Below are positions 11,602 through 23,198 of a stretch of DNA of 64,000 bases, piece by piece. The stretch is from contig NC_091246.1 of the NCBI RefSeq assembly GCF_042477335.2, positions 112,869,001 to 112,933,000 on the forward strand, given 5' to 3'. Numbering within the stretch: position 1 is the first letter of the stretch; every line of letters starts with the position of its first letter. The position numbers and the translations under genes are program-made. The notes under the pieces were generated by a model that was not told the DNA's origin, ran no database searches, and saw only the letters and a program-made list of their open reading frames with translations. The stretch comes from Ovis canadensis. Taxonomy: Eukaryota > Chordata > Mammalia > Artiodactyla > Bovidae.

Positions 11602-12540
11602 TTGTTGTTGTTGTTCAGTCACTAAGTTGTGCCCAACTGTTTGCAACTCTTTGAGACCTGATGGACTACAGCCCATCAGGTTCCTCTGTCCTTTACTATC
11701 TCCTGGAGTTTGCTCAGAATCATGTCCATTGAGTTGGTGATGCTATCTAACCATCTCATCTTGTATCACCTGCTTCTCCTCTTGCCTTCAGTCATTCCCA
11801 GCATCAGGGTCTTTTCTAATGAGTCAGCTCTTCCCATCAGGTGGTCGAAGTATTGGAGCTTCAGCTTTGGCATCAGTCCTTTCAATGAATATTTGGAGTT
11901 GATTTCCTTTAGGGTTGGCTGGTTTGATCTCCTTGCTGTTCAAGGGACTCTCAAGAGTCTTCTCCAGCAACACAGTTTGAAAGCATCAATTCTTTGGTGC
12001 TCAGCCTTCTTTATGGTCCAACTCTCACATCCATGCATGACTACTGGAAAAACCATGGCTTTGATTAAACAGACCTATGTCAGCAAAATGATGTCTGCTT
12101 TTTAACATGCTGTCTAGTTTCGTCATAGCTTTCCTTCCAAGGAGCAAGCATCCTTTAATATTGTGGCCTAGTCACCATCCGCAGTGATTTTGGAGCTCAA
12201 GAAAATAAAATCTGTCACTGTTTCCATTTTTTGTCATCTATTTGCCTTGAAGTGATGGGACCCAACAGCATGATCTTCGTTTTTTGAATGTTGAGTTTTA
12301 AGCCAACCTTTTCACTCTCCTCTTTCACTCTCATCAAGAGGCTCTTAAGTTCCTCTTTGCTTTCTGTCATTAGAGTGGTATCATCTGTATATCTGAGGTT
12401 GTTGATGTTTCTCCAGGCAATCCTTATTCCAGCTTGTGAGTTATCCAGCTGGGCATTTCACATCTTGTACTCTGTGTATAATTTAAATAAGCAGGGTGAC
12501 ATTATACAGCCTTGACTTACTTCTCTCCCAGTTTTGTTCC
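11602..12540 (-). mobile_element. BovB LINE, 5'-truncated, minus strand
   Basis: The minus strand carries the 3' third of BovB. The left end is the 3' terminus (reverse of GACTGAACAACAACAA), followed by the region after the reverse-transcriptase core, up to the segment before the GCILSPYLFNL block. BovB encodes an APE-type endonuclease and reverse transcriptase; only the C-terminal part is represented, and frameshifts leave short open pieces on both strands. It is not functional. Confidence 0.92.
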
Positions 12541-12620
12541 ACATGCTATGTAACTCTAAATTAGATATTGAACTTTGGAATTATTGGGTCATTTTTAGTA
12601 AAAATAATTTAATGATTAAA

Positions 12621-12833
12621 TGTTGGTGTTTAGTTGCTCAGTTGTGTCTGACTCTTTGTGACCCCATGGACTATGGCCCACCAGGCTCCTCTGTCCATGG
12701 GATTTCCCAGGCAAGAATACTGGAGTGGGTTGCCATTTCCTTCTCCAGGGGATCTTCCTGACCCAGGGAGGGAAGCTGTGTCTCCTGCATCGGTAGGTGG
12801 ATTTCTTTACCACTGAGTCACCTGGGAAGCCAC
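12621..12833 (-). repeat. Bov-tA SINE, minus strand
   Basis: Full Bov-tA in reverse, with CTCAGTTGTGTCTGACTC at the left and the reverse tRNA-like head (ACCACTGAGTCACCTGGGAAGCC) at the right. The 10-bp target-site duplication AATGATTAAA is perfect at 12611-12620 and 12834-12843. Confidence 0.93.
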
Positions 12834-12979
12834 AATGATTAAACAGAAACCTGCTGAAAAACCAAAAAAGAAAAAACCCCAAACTGCAAACGAAAAGACC
12901 CCAAGGCACTAAGACCTGCATCTGCCTCACAGCTCAGGGAAGGACCCCCAATCTAGCACCCCATTCATGGTTCCTGAAG

Positions 12980-13021
12980 AGAATAATAATAATATAAGAA
13001 CAACAACAACAATAATAATAC
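12980..13021. repeat. AAT/AAC simple repeat
   Basis: Mixed trinucleotide tract AATAATAATAAT, then ACAACAACAACAATAATAATA. Low-complexity DNA. From 13022 to 13472 I see nothing else. Confidence 0.85.
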
Positions 13022-13472
13022 GTGCATCCTATTGCTTTGTCCTTGGCCTCTTTACAAGAACTAATTCATTTACTCGTTTAACACCTCCATGAGTTGGGCC
13101 ATATTGTCTGGATGGATTTCACAGATGAGAATCTGAGGCCAGTTCCCTACCTCATCTGCTATCCTTGGAGCTAATGCGTAGGGGAGCTGGTATGAGACAG
13201 ATCATCTGAATCAGAATACTCATTTGTCACCATGAAGCTATGGTGTTTGGGAGCACTAAAAAGAGATGAAATATGAACAGGCAGATCTAATCTGAAAGCT
13301 ATGAAGTATGGTTAATGGATTTTAAACTGGGGAGTTACATAATTAGGCTTACACGTGGGAGGAAGTACTTGGGCAGACAGATGCGGAGCTCATTCCCATC
13401 AAGGGAACGGGTGATACAAAAGGAACGTAGAATTCAGCTGTGTGTGATCCAGAGGCCACTGTGGGCTGAGAG

Positions 13473-13622
13473 GTTCCATCCCTGGGTTGGGAAGATACCC
13501 TGGAGAAGGAAATGGCAACCCACTCCAGCATTCTTGCCTGGAGAATCATGGACAGGGGAGCTTGGTGGGCTACAGTCCATGGCATCATGGAGTCTGACAC
13601 ACTGAGGGACTGAGCATGCACA
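13473..13622 (+). repeat. Bov-tA SINE, 5'-truncated
   Basis: It begins within the tRNA-related part (CCCTGGGTTGGGAAGAT) and continues through GGAGAAGGAAATGGCAACCC and the BovB-like end. A 96-codon frame overlapping it is read-through. Confidence 0.85.
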
Positions 13623-14014
13623 CAGATGTAATAAGAAGCGGATTTGGAAGGGAATCATGTAGCTGAAGTCAAGGGAGAAGAGACCCTTTCAAAGAAGAAA
13701 TGCCATGAAAATCTCAGACATTGACAACAGGTCAGTAACTCAAGAACTAAACAGGGCTGTTTGTATTTGGCCGTCCATAGCTTGTCGCTGGTGGTGTTTG
13801 GCAGAGGAGCTCTATGCAGATTCAGTCTAAGGTTAGGTCAGCTCAACCGCCTTCAGGAGTTTGAAAGGGAAGGAGTAGAGATGGAGCGTGTACACTCTGC
13901 AAGTTCCCACAGGGAAAGAGAGGAAGTGAAGTGGGGTGCGGGCTCATTCTCACAGGTGTTTCAAAAATGGAAGTGGATTGGTTATTTTAATGGAGTTGAT
14001 GGTAAATGTTAGTT

Positions 14015-14960
14015 GTACTGAATTCTTATTGTTGTAACAAATTCCAACTAGCTTACTGGATTAAAACACACAAATTTGTTTTCTTTCAATTCTGAAAATC
14101 AGAAGTCTAAAGTCAAGGTGTTAGCAGGGCTGTGTTACATCAGTGGGTTTGGGGGGATCTGTTTCCTTGTCTTTTCCAGCTTGTAGAGGTTCCTCAATAC
14201 CGGTCATGTGCCCACCCCCATCTCTAAGCCAGTAGCATGGCACTTCTCTCCTCTCTAACCTGCCTGAGATCACATTGGGCCTCTTGGATAATCCAGGATA
14301 ATCTCCCATCTCAAAGTCCTTAAATGAATGAATGACATTTGCAAGTTCTTTTGGCTGTCTAAGGTAATGTTCACAGGTCCTGCAGATTAGGGCATGGACT
14401 TCATTCACTGGGGGCCATTTATTTGTCTACTACAGTCTATTCTCTGCCCAGAAAAACTCATGTCTGTTTCACATGAAAAATATAGTCACCCCATCCCAAA
14501 GTCCCCCAAAGCCTCAACCCATGATGGTATCACCTCAAGTCCAAACTTTCATCTAAATCTTTTCAGCTCAGCACATCCAAATATCATCAGCCAAATTATT
14601 TAAATCAGGTATGGGTGAGGCTGCTGCATATGAACCATTCTCAGTCTTTGATTCTCACTCCTTTCCATCAAAGTAGCGTGGAGCTAGAAGGCAGGTTATC
14701 TGTGCCCAAGATGGAACATTGTGACAGGGTCAGGGTATCAGTTATGAACATCCCTGTTCAGAAAAGAAGAAAATGAAAAAAAAAGAAGTTACTGGTTGGT
14801 CCCAAGAAATTAAAATTTCTAGCAATCAATCCTCTCTGGCTCTGGGCTCTGCCTTCTGGCCTTGAGGTTCTGACCTTGGGGTCATCCTTCCTTTTTCTTG
14901 AAAGGTATCGCACATCCTGAGGCTGGACTCTGGCTTTTTTCTCAGCAAACTTTCTCTCTG
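14015..14960 (-). repeat. Old LTR retrotransposon remnant, MaLR/MLT-like
   Basis: The segment has the features of mammalian MLT-type LTRs read in reverse: ATTCTGAAAATCAGAAGTC, then AAAGTCAAGGTGTTAGCAGGG, the GGATAATCCAGGATAATC block and TTTGTCTACTACAG at the inner end. The following 500 bp resembles the internal part of the same class (CACATGAAAAATATAGTCACCC). It is strongly diverged. The family name is from memory and tentative. Confidence 0.5.
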
Positions 14961-16162
14961 CTCTTCTGCTCATCCTGAGGCTGTCTTTTTACCCTTTGTT
15001 GTGGAGGCTGCTTATCCAGTTAAGGGAATTATTTTATTAGTTGTAGGTTTGTTGTGTCCTTGGGAGCAAGTGAATTCAGGCTCATTTTAAACCCTCCCTC
15101 CGTCACTCTTTACTGTCTTTATGGGACAGATTACAAGGGAGTACTGGTTCTTCAGCTGCCAGGCTCAAAACCTTCAAGCAAGCTACCTTTGAGCTCTGTG
15201 TCATTTGTCATATTTATGATTGATTTAAATTTTTTGTGTGATTATTTGGTTAGTATCCATCTTAGCCACCAGATTGTTTATTCCATGAAGTTTGTTACCA
15301 TTAGTGTTTTTGCTCATTGTCTTTGTTGTTGTAAGTATAAGTGCATTTTTGATTTTTCTTTTTTTTTCCCAAGAGTGCTATTTACATAAAATATAGTCTA
15401 TTTAGAGGTGACAAAATAAAACACATTAGCCACATTTAATAAATATTCTATTCTAAGGTCAAAATAGCAACCACAATGGGGTAGTTTTCAGTCTTTGACA
15501 TTTATAGTTTATAAAACCACAATATCGTGAGATACTCAGATTAAACAGTATTAAAAATAATTGGATTGCCCTCTCTTCTTTCCCTAACGATAAGTAAATT
15601 ATGTGTTTATTTGGAGAGTATTGACGGTTCACAATAATCCTCTTTTTAAAGTTAGCATATCATGCAGTATTTTTCAGGAAAATGACAAAATTAATATTGA
15701 GTGAAATAGCAAAAGCTAGGTAAGTGCTTTGAAACAAAAAATAACGTGCTGGGAATTTTTCTGCTCAGTGTATCTGTGTATCTATAAAGTGATAAACACA
15801 TAAATGATCGTTCAGCATACTTACTTAGAGCAGTTTGGTGATGGTGGGAAAGCATTATTTTCCCTATGGCTGTCAACAGGTGTCATTACCAGATGGTTTC
15901 TGAAATGAACCAGATTTCTGATGCTTTGCATGCATAGATATGTTTGTATCCAGAATAATGGCCTTAGAATCAGATTTTAAGTTGAGATCCTGGCTCTGCC
16001 TTTTAGCACTGGACGTGTTACTTTGTCCCACTGAGCCCAGTTTTTCTTGTTATGAAATAGTAATTGCACTGTGTCTTTATGTAGGATAGTTGTAATGCTG
16101 AAATGAGGTTATTTTTGAAATTCATAGCAGACTGCCTGCTATGATAAGTACTCTTCAAAGAT
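14961..16162. other. Unassigned AT-rich DNA
   Basis: About 1.2 kb with no gene or repeat I can name. Open frames up to 111 codons are AT-rich and show no domain. Confidence 0.45.
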
Positions 16163-16234
16163 GACTTCCCTGGTAGTCCAGTGGTTGAGAATCCACCTTC
16201 CAATGTTGGAGAGCCTAGTTCGATCCCCAGTCAA
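16163..16234 (+). repeat. tRNA-like head of a ruminant SINE
   Basis: GACTTCCCTGGTAGTCCAGTGG followed by a B-box-like GTTCGATCCC is the tRNA-derived head of ruminant SINEs. It is joined directly to a BovB 3' segment longer than that in standard Bov-tA. It is a SINE part, not a tRNA gene: no acceptor-stem pairing is evident. Confidence 0.8.
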
Positions 16235-16505
16235 ATATTCATTGGAAGGACTGATGCTGAAGCTCCAATACTCTGGCTACCTGATGTGAAGAACTGACTC
16301 GTTGGAAAAGACCTTGATGCTGGGAAAGATTGAAGGCAGGAAGAGAAGGGGACAACAGAGGATGAGATGGTCAGCTGCTGTCACCAGCTTGATGGACATG
16401 AGTTTGAGCAAGCTCAGGGAGTTGGTGATGAACAGTGAAGCTGGAATGCTGCAGTGCATGGGGTTGCAAAGAATTGGACACTACTGAGCAACTGAACTGA
16501 ACTGA
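16235..16505 (+). mobile_element. BovB LINE 3' fragment
   Basis: The last about 270 bp of BovB: AATATTCATTGGAAGGAC, GATGCTGGGAAAGATTGA, ATGGGGTTGCAAAGAATTGG and a terminal AACTGAACTGAACTGA. It follows the SINE head at 16163 without a spacer. Confidence 0.88.
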
Positions 16506-16927
16506 CTCAACAAAGAGTGGCTGTTGATATAATTAAAACACCAATGATGCTGATAATAAAAAAAAAATAGCAACAATATCCTTGTAGAAAATGTAGTCAT
16601 AAATCTGTAACATTTATTTTAACTGGTTGATTTTTATTTTATATATTCCAGTTTACTAAAAGATTTTGTTGAATCTAACTTTTGTGATTGATGGAGACTC
16701 CTTGCTTGTCACACACTTACATGAGAAGTCATTCAACAGGGACAGTAGCTGCTTCTACCTGGTAGAATGCTGTCTCGCAGATTTTATGCGACATGAAGGA
16801 CAGTTTGCATAGTTCTCAGACAGTCTTGATGAACTAGCCAGGACTTCAAGTGTCATGCTGAAGAGGAGTGATGAGAGGGGTAACCTTTCTCTCTCGCTGA
16901 TCTCAGTGGGGAAGCTTTGAGTTTCCT
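16506..16927. other. Unassigned intergenic DNA
   Basis: About 420 bp containing an A9 run near 16559. No gene or recognised repeat is visible. Confidence 0.45.
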
Positions 16928-17014
16928 GTGCATGCTGAGTTGCTTCAGTCATGTCCAGCTCTTTGTGATGCTGTGGACCATGGCCCGCCATGAGCCTCTG
17001 TCTGTGGGATTCTC
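16928..17014 (-). repeat. Bov-tA SINE fragment, minus strand
   Basis: A diverged piece with GTTGCTTCAGTCATGTCC and CTGTGGGATTCTCAC. The rest of the element is missing and L1 sequence begins immediately after it. Confidence 0.75.
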
Positions 17015-17954
17015 ACTGCTAAGTATAATGTTTCCTATAAGTTTTTTGTACATGGTCTTTATCTAGTTGAGGAAGTTCCTCTCTATTCATAATTTATTGA
17101 TTTTTTAAAATTGTGAGTGGATGTTGGCTTTTGTCAAATGTTTTCTTTTCATCTCTTGATATGATCATTTGATGTTTCTTCCTTAGCCAGTTGATGAATT
17201 TTAAACCATCCTTGCATACCTGGGATAAATCCCACTTGGTTGTGAAATAGAATTCTTTTTATACATTGTTGAATTTGATTTGCCATGATTTTGTTGAGGA
17301 CTCTCCAGTCTGTGTTCATGATACATGTTGGTCTGTAGTTTGCTTTTCCTGCAGTGTCTTTTCCTGTTTTGGGATTAGGGTAATGCTGACCTCCCAGGAT
17401 GAAGTAGCATGTATTTCCTCTACTTCTGTCCTCTGAAAGAGGCTTTAGACAATTGGTATAACTACTTCCTTAACTATTGGGTAGAATTCATCAGTGAGTC
17501 TATCTGTGCCTGAAATTTTCTGCTTTGTAAGCTTATTGATTATTGATTGAATGTCTTTAGTAGATAGAGGCCTATTCATATTGCTTATTTCTTCTTGTGT
17601 GAGTTTTGGAAGATTGTGCCTTTCAAGAGATGGGTGCAGTTCATCTAGGTAATCAAATTTATTGATGTACAGTTGTTCACAGTATTCTGTGATTATCCTA
17701 TTATGTCCATAGGATTGTCATGAATGTTCCCTCTTCATTTTTGATATTAGTAATTTTTGTCCTCTCTCTCTTTCCCTTAGTTAGCCTGGCTTAGTGGCTT
17801 ATCAATTTCTTTGAACTTCTCAAAGAACGAGGTCTTGGTTTTATCGTTTTTGTCTGCTAATATCCTGTTTTCAACCTCATTGATTTCTGCTGCAATTCTT
17901 ACTATTTTTTTATTTCCTATTGTTAATTTTGGACTAATTTTGCTCTTCTCTTTC
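17015..17954 (-). mobile_element. L1 ORF2 fragment, minus strand
   Basis: The minus strand has the reverse-transcriptase and downstream region of L1 ORF2, shown by blocks such as the reverse of CCTTGCATACCTGGGATAAA and TCAAAGAACGAGGTCTTGG. Stops are frequent, so it is an old dead copy. It is interrupted at about 17955 by a 0.4-kb insert and resumes at about 18340. Confidence 0.85.
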
Positions 17955-18339
17955 TGTCATGGCAGTCCAAGCACAGGCTGGAAAAGAATTTCCAGACATA
18001 GCATTGCGGAAGGGAGTGAGTTTATTAAGAGCAAAGAGCAGAGATAAGGGTGGGCACTGAGAGCTCAGTGGACTGGCCTCCTGACAGACCAGGGAGAATT
18101 AACAGTTTCTGTGGCTTAGTAGCCAGTTTTTAGAGCCTCAAGGCAAATAAAATCCATGCTGTAAGGTTGGCATTAGGCGATTGGTTAGGGCACTGGAGGG
18201 TGAGCACTGAGGTGGGCCTTTTACCTGACTTGGAGTCAGGAGGCTTGCTGATGATGATCAGGGGCCTTTTGTCAACAGTGACGCAGAGGCTCAGTCAGTT
18301 CCGGAGGTGACCTTGGCACTGGGCTTGCACCTGTGGCCT
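17955..18339 (-). repeat. 0.4-kb LTR-like insert inside L1
   Basis: The L1 homology breaks between CTCTTCTCTTTCT and TTTTCTAAAGTAGAAGC. The intervening about 385 bp is more GC-rich than L1. A GAGTTTATTAAGAGC segment (reverse of a poly-A signal region) suggests a minus-strand solo LTR. I could not fix a target-site duplication, so the boundaries and class are uncertain. Confidence 0.5.
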
Positions 18340-18650
18340 AGTTTTCTAAAGTAGAAGCTTGGATTACTGATTTTAGATCTTTCTTTTCTAATGTTGTATG
18401 CATTTAATAGTATAAATTTCCTTCTAAGAATTGTTTTCATTGCATTTCACAAATTTTGATGTTATATTTTAACTTTAATTTAGTTCAATATATATTAAAA
18501 TTTCTCATGCGATATCTTCTTTGGTCCATGTGTTACCTAGAAAAGTGGGGCTCCAGTTATTTTGGACTTTCCAGTTATATTTCTGTTACTGATTTCTAGT
18601 TTAAGTCTATTTTCAGCTGTGAGAAGTATTATATGATTATAGACTGATGT
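18340..18650 (-). mobile_element. L1 ORF2 fragment, continuation
   Basis: L1 resumes after the insert with AAAGTAGAAGCTTGGATTAC and TTTGGTCCATGTGTTACCTA, in the same orientation and next in order to the part ending at 17954. Diverged and non-functional. Confidence 0.8.
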
Positions 18651-19010
18651 CTTTTTAATTCTTTGAAAATAAAAATTACAATCTCTTAACTTACTTTTAA
18701 ACTACTTTACTTAAAATAAAGTATATCATTATAACAAATGGAGATTTGCAGAAAATATATAACCCATAATCTCAGTACTCAAAGAAAACCATTCTTCAGC
18801 TTTCAACATTTTATTATAAAAATTTGCAAACATAAAAGGTTGAAAGGTGTGCCGCAAGTATCCATAGCCCCACCATCTAATTCTATGATTACATTTTATT
18901 ATATTTGCTTTACATATGTCCATAAATTTTCTATGCCTCTAGTCACCCATCAATCATTTATTAAAAAGAAGATGGAGAGGGAAGAACATTTCAAAGGAAG
19001 TTGCAAATGT
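18651..19010. other. Unassigned AT-rich spacer
   Basis: No gene is visible. It separates the L1 from the 3' end of the next BovB. Confidence 0.5.
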
Positions 19011-21930
19011 TCAGTTCAGTCACTCAGTTGTGTCCAACTCTTTGCGACCCCATGGACTGCAGCGTGCTAGGCTTCTCTGTCCATCACCAACTCCTGGAAC
19101 TTGCTCAGACTCATGTCCATCAAGTTGGTGATGCCATCCAACCACCTCATATTCTGTCATCCTCTTCTCCTCCTGCCTTCAAACTTTCCTAGCATCACGG
19201 TCTTTACCAGTGAGTCAGTTCTTCCCATCAGGTGGCCAAAATATTCGAGTTTCAGCTTTGGCATCAGTCCTTCCAATGAATGTTCAAGGTACATTTCCTT
19301 CAGGGTTGACTGGTTTAATCTCCTTGAAGTCCAAGGGACTCTCAAGAGTCTTCTCCAACACCACAATTCAAAAGTATCAATTCTTAGGTGCTCAGCTTTC
19401 TTTATGGTACAACTCTCACATTAATACTTGACTACTGGAAAGACCATAGCCTTGACTAGATGGACCTTTGTTGGAAAAGTAATGTCTCTGCTTTTTAATA
19501 TGCTGTCTAGGTTGGTCACAGCTTTTCTTCCAAGGAGTAAGCACCTTTTAATTTCACGGCTGCAGCCACCATTAGTGATTTTGGAGCCGAAGAAAAGAAA
19601 GTAGATCACTGTTTCCATTGTTTCTCCATTTATTTGCCATGAAGTGATGGGACCAGATGCCATGATCTTAGTTTTCTGAATGTTGAGTTTTAAGCCAACT
19701 TTTTCACTCTCCTCTTTCACTTTCATCAAGAAGCTCTTTAGTTCCTCTTCATTTTCTTCCGTAAGGGTGGTGTCATCTGCATATCTGAAGTTATTAATTT
19801 TTCTTCCAGCAATCTTGATTCCAGCTTGTGCTTCCTCCAGCCAACATTTCACATGATGTACTCTACATATAAGTTAAATAAGTAGGGTGACAATATACAA
19901 CCTTGACGTACTCCTTTCCCAATTTGGAACCAGTCCCATGTCCAATTATAACTGTTGCTTCTTGACCTGCATATAGATTTCTCAGGAGGCAGGTCAGGTG
20001 GTCTGGTATTCCCATCTCTTGAAGAATTTTCCACAGTTTGTGGTTATCCACACAGTCAGAGGCTTTGACACAGTCAATAAAGCAGAAGTAGATGTTTTTT
20101 GGGAACTCTCTTGCTTTTGCGATGATTCAACGGATGTTGGCAATTTGATCTCTGGTTACTCTGCCTTTTCTAAATCCAGCTTGAACATCTGAAAATTCAT
20201 GGTTCATGTACTGTTGAAGCCTGGCTTGGAGAATTTTGAGCATTACTTTGCTAGCATGTGAGATGAGTGCGATTGTGCAGTAGTTTGAACATTCTTTGGC
20301 ACTGCCTTTTTGGGGGATTGGAATGAAAACTTGACCTTTTCCAGTCCTAGAGCCACTGCTGAGTTTTCCAAATTTTCTGGCATATTGAGTGCAGCACTTT
20401 CACAGCATCATCTTTTAGGAATTGAAATAGCTCAACTGGAATTCCTTCACCTCCACTAGCTTTGTTCGTAGTGATGCTTCCTAAGGCCAGTTGACTTCGC
20501 ATTCCAGGATGTCTGGCTCTAGGTGAGTGATCATACCATTGTGATTATCTTGGTCATGAAGATCTTTTTTGTATAGTTCTGTTTTTTCTTCCCACCTCTT
20601 CTTAATATCTTCTGCTTCTGTTAGGTCCATACCATTTCTATCCCTTATGTGTCCATCTTTACATGAAATATTCCTTTGGTATCTCTAGTTTTCTTGATGA
20701 GATCTCTAGTTTTTCTCATTCTATTGTTTTCCTTTATTTCTTTGCATTGATCACTGAGGAAGGCTTTCTTATCTCTCCTTGCTATTCTTTGGAACTCTGC
20801 ATTCAAATGAGTATATCTTTCCTTTTCTCCTTTGCCTTTTGCCTGTCTTCTTTTCTCAGCTATTTGTAAGGCCTTGTCAGACAGCCATTTTGCCTTTCTG
20901 CATTTCTTTTTCTTGGGATGATCTTGATCCCTGTCTCCTGTACAATGTCATGAACCTCTGTCCATAGTTCTTCAGGCACTCTATCAGATCTAATCCCTTG
21001 AATCTATTTGTCACTTCCACTGTAAAATCATAAGGAATTTGATTTAGGTCATACTTGAATGGTCTAGTGGTTTCCCTACTTTGTTCATTTTAAGTCTGAA
21101 TTTGTCAATAAGGAGCTCATGATCTGAGCCACAAGCAGCTCCCAGTCTTGTATTTTTGACTGTATACAGTTTCTCCATCTTTGCTTGTGAAAAATATAAT
21201 CAACCTGATTTCGGTATTGACCATCTGGTGATGTTCATGTGTAGAATCTTCTCTTGTGTTGTTGGAAGACGGTGTTTGCTATGACCAGTGTGTTCCCTTG
21301 GCAAAATTCTATTAGCCTTTGCCCTGCTTCATTCTGTACTCCAAAGCAAATTTGCCTGTTATTCCAGATATATCTTGGCTTCCTACTTTTGCATTCCAGT
21401 CCCTATGATGAAAAGGGCATCTTTTTTTTTGGTGTTAGTTCTAGAAGGTCTTGTAGGTCTTCACAGAACCTTTCAACTTCAGCTTCTTCTGCATTACTGG
21501 TTGGAGCATAGACTTGGATTACTGTGATATTGAATGGTTTGCCTTGGAAACAAACAGAGGTCATGCTGGCATTTTTGAGATTGCACCCAAGTACTGCATT
21601 TTGGACTCTTTTGTTGACTACGAGAGCTACTCCATTTCTTCTAAGGGATTTTTCCCTGTGGTAGTAGGTATAATGGTCATCCGAATTAAATTCGCCCATT
21701 CCAATCCATTTTAGTTCGCTGATCCCTAAAATGTCGATGTTCACCTTTGCCATCTCCTGTTTGACCACTTGTAATTTGCCTTGATTCATGAACCTAACAT
21801 TCCAGGTTCCTATGCCATATTGTTCTTTACAGCATTGGACTCTACTTCCATCACCCGTCACATCCACAACTGGGTGTTGTTTTTGGTTTGGCTCTGTCTC
21901 TTCATTCTTTCTTATTTCATTTTCTATTAG
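19011..21930 (-). mobile_element. BovB LINE, near full length, minus strand
   Basis: About 2.9 kb of BovB with its 3' tail (reverse of ACTGAACTGA) at 19011. On the minus strand, in order from 21930 down, lie the APE-type endonuclease N-terminus (GTWNVR, DILGISELKW, VYAPTSN), the reverse transcriptase (VRQGCILSPYLFNLY, then YADDTTL near 19770) and the C-terminal region (KVHLVKAMVFPVVKY). The catalytic-type motifs are readable, but frameshifts and stops split the single long ORF into pieces of 184, 61-62 and 143 codons. It is dead as an autonomous element. Confidence 0.93.
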
Positions 21931-21987
21931 TCCATGTGGTTGCAAAGAGTCGGACACAACTAAGCGACTTTCTCTTCACTTCACTTC
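21931..21987 (+). repeat. BovB/SINE 3' tail in opposite orientation
   Basis: A 57-bp piece reading GCAAAGAGTCGGACACAAC and ending in a CACTTCACTTCACT-type tail, in + orientation. It lies exactly between two minus-strand BovB copies. It is either a SINE scrap or a small inversion of the tail of the second BovB. Confidence 0.6.
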
Positions 21988-22677
21988 ACCCCATGGACTG
22001 CAGCATGCCAGGCTTCCTTCTCTTTCACTATCTCCCAGAGCTTTCTCAGACTCATGTCCATTGAGTTGGTGATGCCATCCAACCATCTCATCCTCTGTCA
22101 TCCCTTCTCCTGCCTTCAATCTTTCCCAGCATCAGAGTCTTTTCTAACGAGTCAGCTCTTAGCATCAGGTGGCCAAAGTATTGGAGCTTCAGCTTCATCA
22201 TCAGTACTTCCAATGAATATTCAGGATTGATTTCCTTTAGGATGAATTGGTTTGATCTGTTTGCAGTCCGAGGGACACTCAAGAGTCTTCTCAAACACCA
22301 CAGTTCAGAAGCATCAATTCTTTGGCACTCAGCCTTCTTGTGGTCCAACTCTCACTTCCATACATGACCACTGGGAAAACCATAGCTTTGACTAGACTGA
22401 TCTTTGTTGGCAAAGTAATGTCTCTGCTTTTTAATATGCTATCTAGGTTGGTCATAACTTTCCTTCCGAGAAGTAAGCGTCTTTTAATTTCATGGCTGCA
22501 GTCACCATCAGCAGTGATTTTGGAGCCCAAGAAAAGAAAGTCTGTCACTGTTTCCATTGTTTCCCCATCTATTTGCCATGAAGTGATGGGACTGGAAGCC
22601 ATGATGTTAGTTTTCTGAATGTTGAGTTTTAAGCCAACCTTTCATTCCGCTCTTTCACTTTCATCAAGAAGCTCTTT
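21988..22677 (-). mobile_element. BovB LINE fragment, left part
   Basis: 3' region of a second minus-strand BovB, from CCCCATGGACTGCAGC up to the segment encoding the start of the YADD-containing region. At 22672-22677 the host sequence CTCTTT is duplicated by the LTR that splits this copy. The remainder lies at 23199-23350. The two BovB neighbours (19011-21930 and this one) overlap in consensus position, so they are separate insertions. Confidence 0.9.
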
Positions 22678-22863
22678 TGTAGGGAACAAAGTATAAAGAA
22701 GGTTGAGAAGTGCTTGCAAACGAGACTCTCAACCAGGGCTGAACATTCTTGCAAACGAGATGTTCTGCCCAGTGTAGGGAACCAGGTTTAAGGAAGATTG
22801 AGAAGTGCTTGCAAACGAGACTCTCAACCAGGGCTGAGCATTCTTGCAAACGAGATGTTCAGC
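22678..22863 (+). promoter_or_regulatory. Tandem U3 repeat, enhancer-like
   Basis: Two about 95-bp direct repeats lie at the 5' end of the LTR. Each contains the 13-mer CTTGCAAACGAGA twice, giving four copies at 22713, 22748, 22808 and 22843 (spacing 35, 60, 35). Repeats in this U3 position act as enhancers in many retroviruses. That role is inferred here. Confidence 0.6.
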
Positions 22864-23198
22864 TAAAAATCCTGTTTGTTCCCATGGGAAAAGAACATTG
22901 CTTGCACACAAGGATGTTTCTCTGATTCCTCAAAAGGAACAGACCCTGGGACAAAACGGATTCTAAGTTGATAAGGAAGTTCCCCAAAACAAAGTCTTAG
23001 CTGCAGTAAGTAAGCCAAGGTAAAGGTTATCTCGCCCTGCGCCTGCGCACTGTATAGTCTCTGAATCGTAGTGCTTGGCAGCTTGCCCTGTACGTTGTTG
23101 TGCAAGGGATATAAAATTAAGCATCTGTAAGAAGCAAGTGTTAAAATATAAAGATTTAAATCACCCTGCAGTGTTGGTGTGTCATTCCGTCGCCGGCA
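22678..23198 (+). mobile_element. Solo LTR of an endogenous retrovirus (521 bp)
   Basis: Starts TGTAGGGAAC, ends GCCGGCA, and is flanked by perfect 6-bp duplications CTCTTT (22672-22677 and 23199-23204), which interrupt BovB sequence that is otherwise continuous. TATAAAA at 23110-23116 sets the orientation as + with a long U3. The first 190 bp is a tandem duplication of about 95 bp (starts 22678 and 22773). No internal viral genes remain. A 6-bp duplication fits a class II (betaretrovirus-like) origin. I do not recognise the subfamily. Confidence 0.92.

Noticed and set aside
19421..21957. BovB endonuclease and reverse transcriptase as a working gene
   Set aside because: Key motifs are readable, but the single ORF is broken into several frames with stops, so no functional protein is expected.
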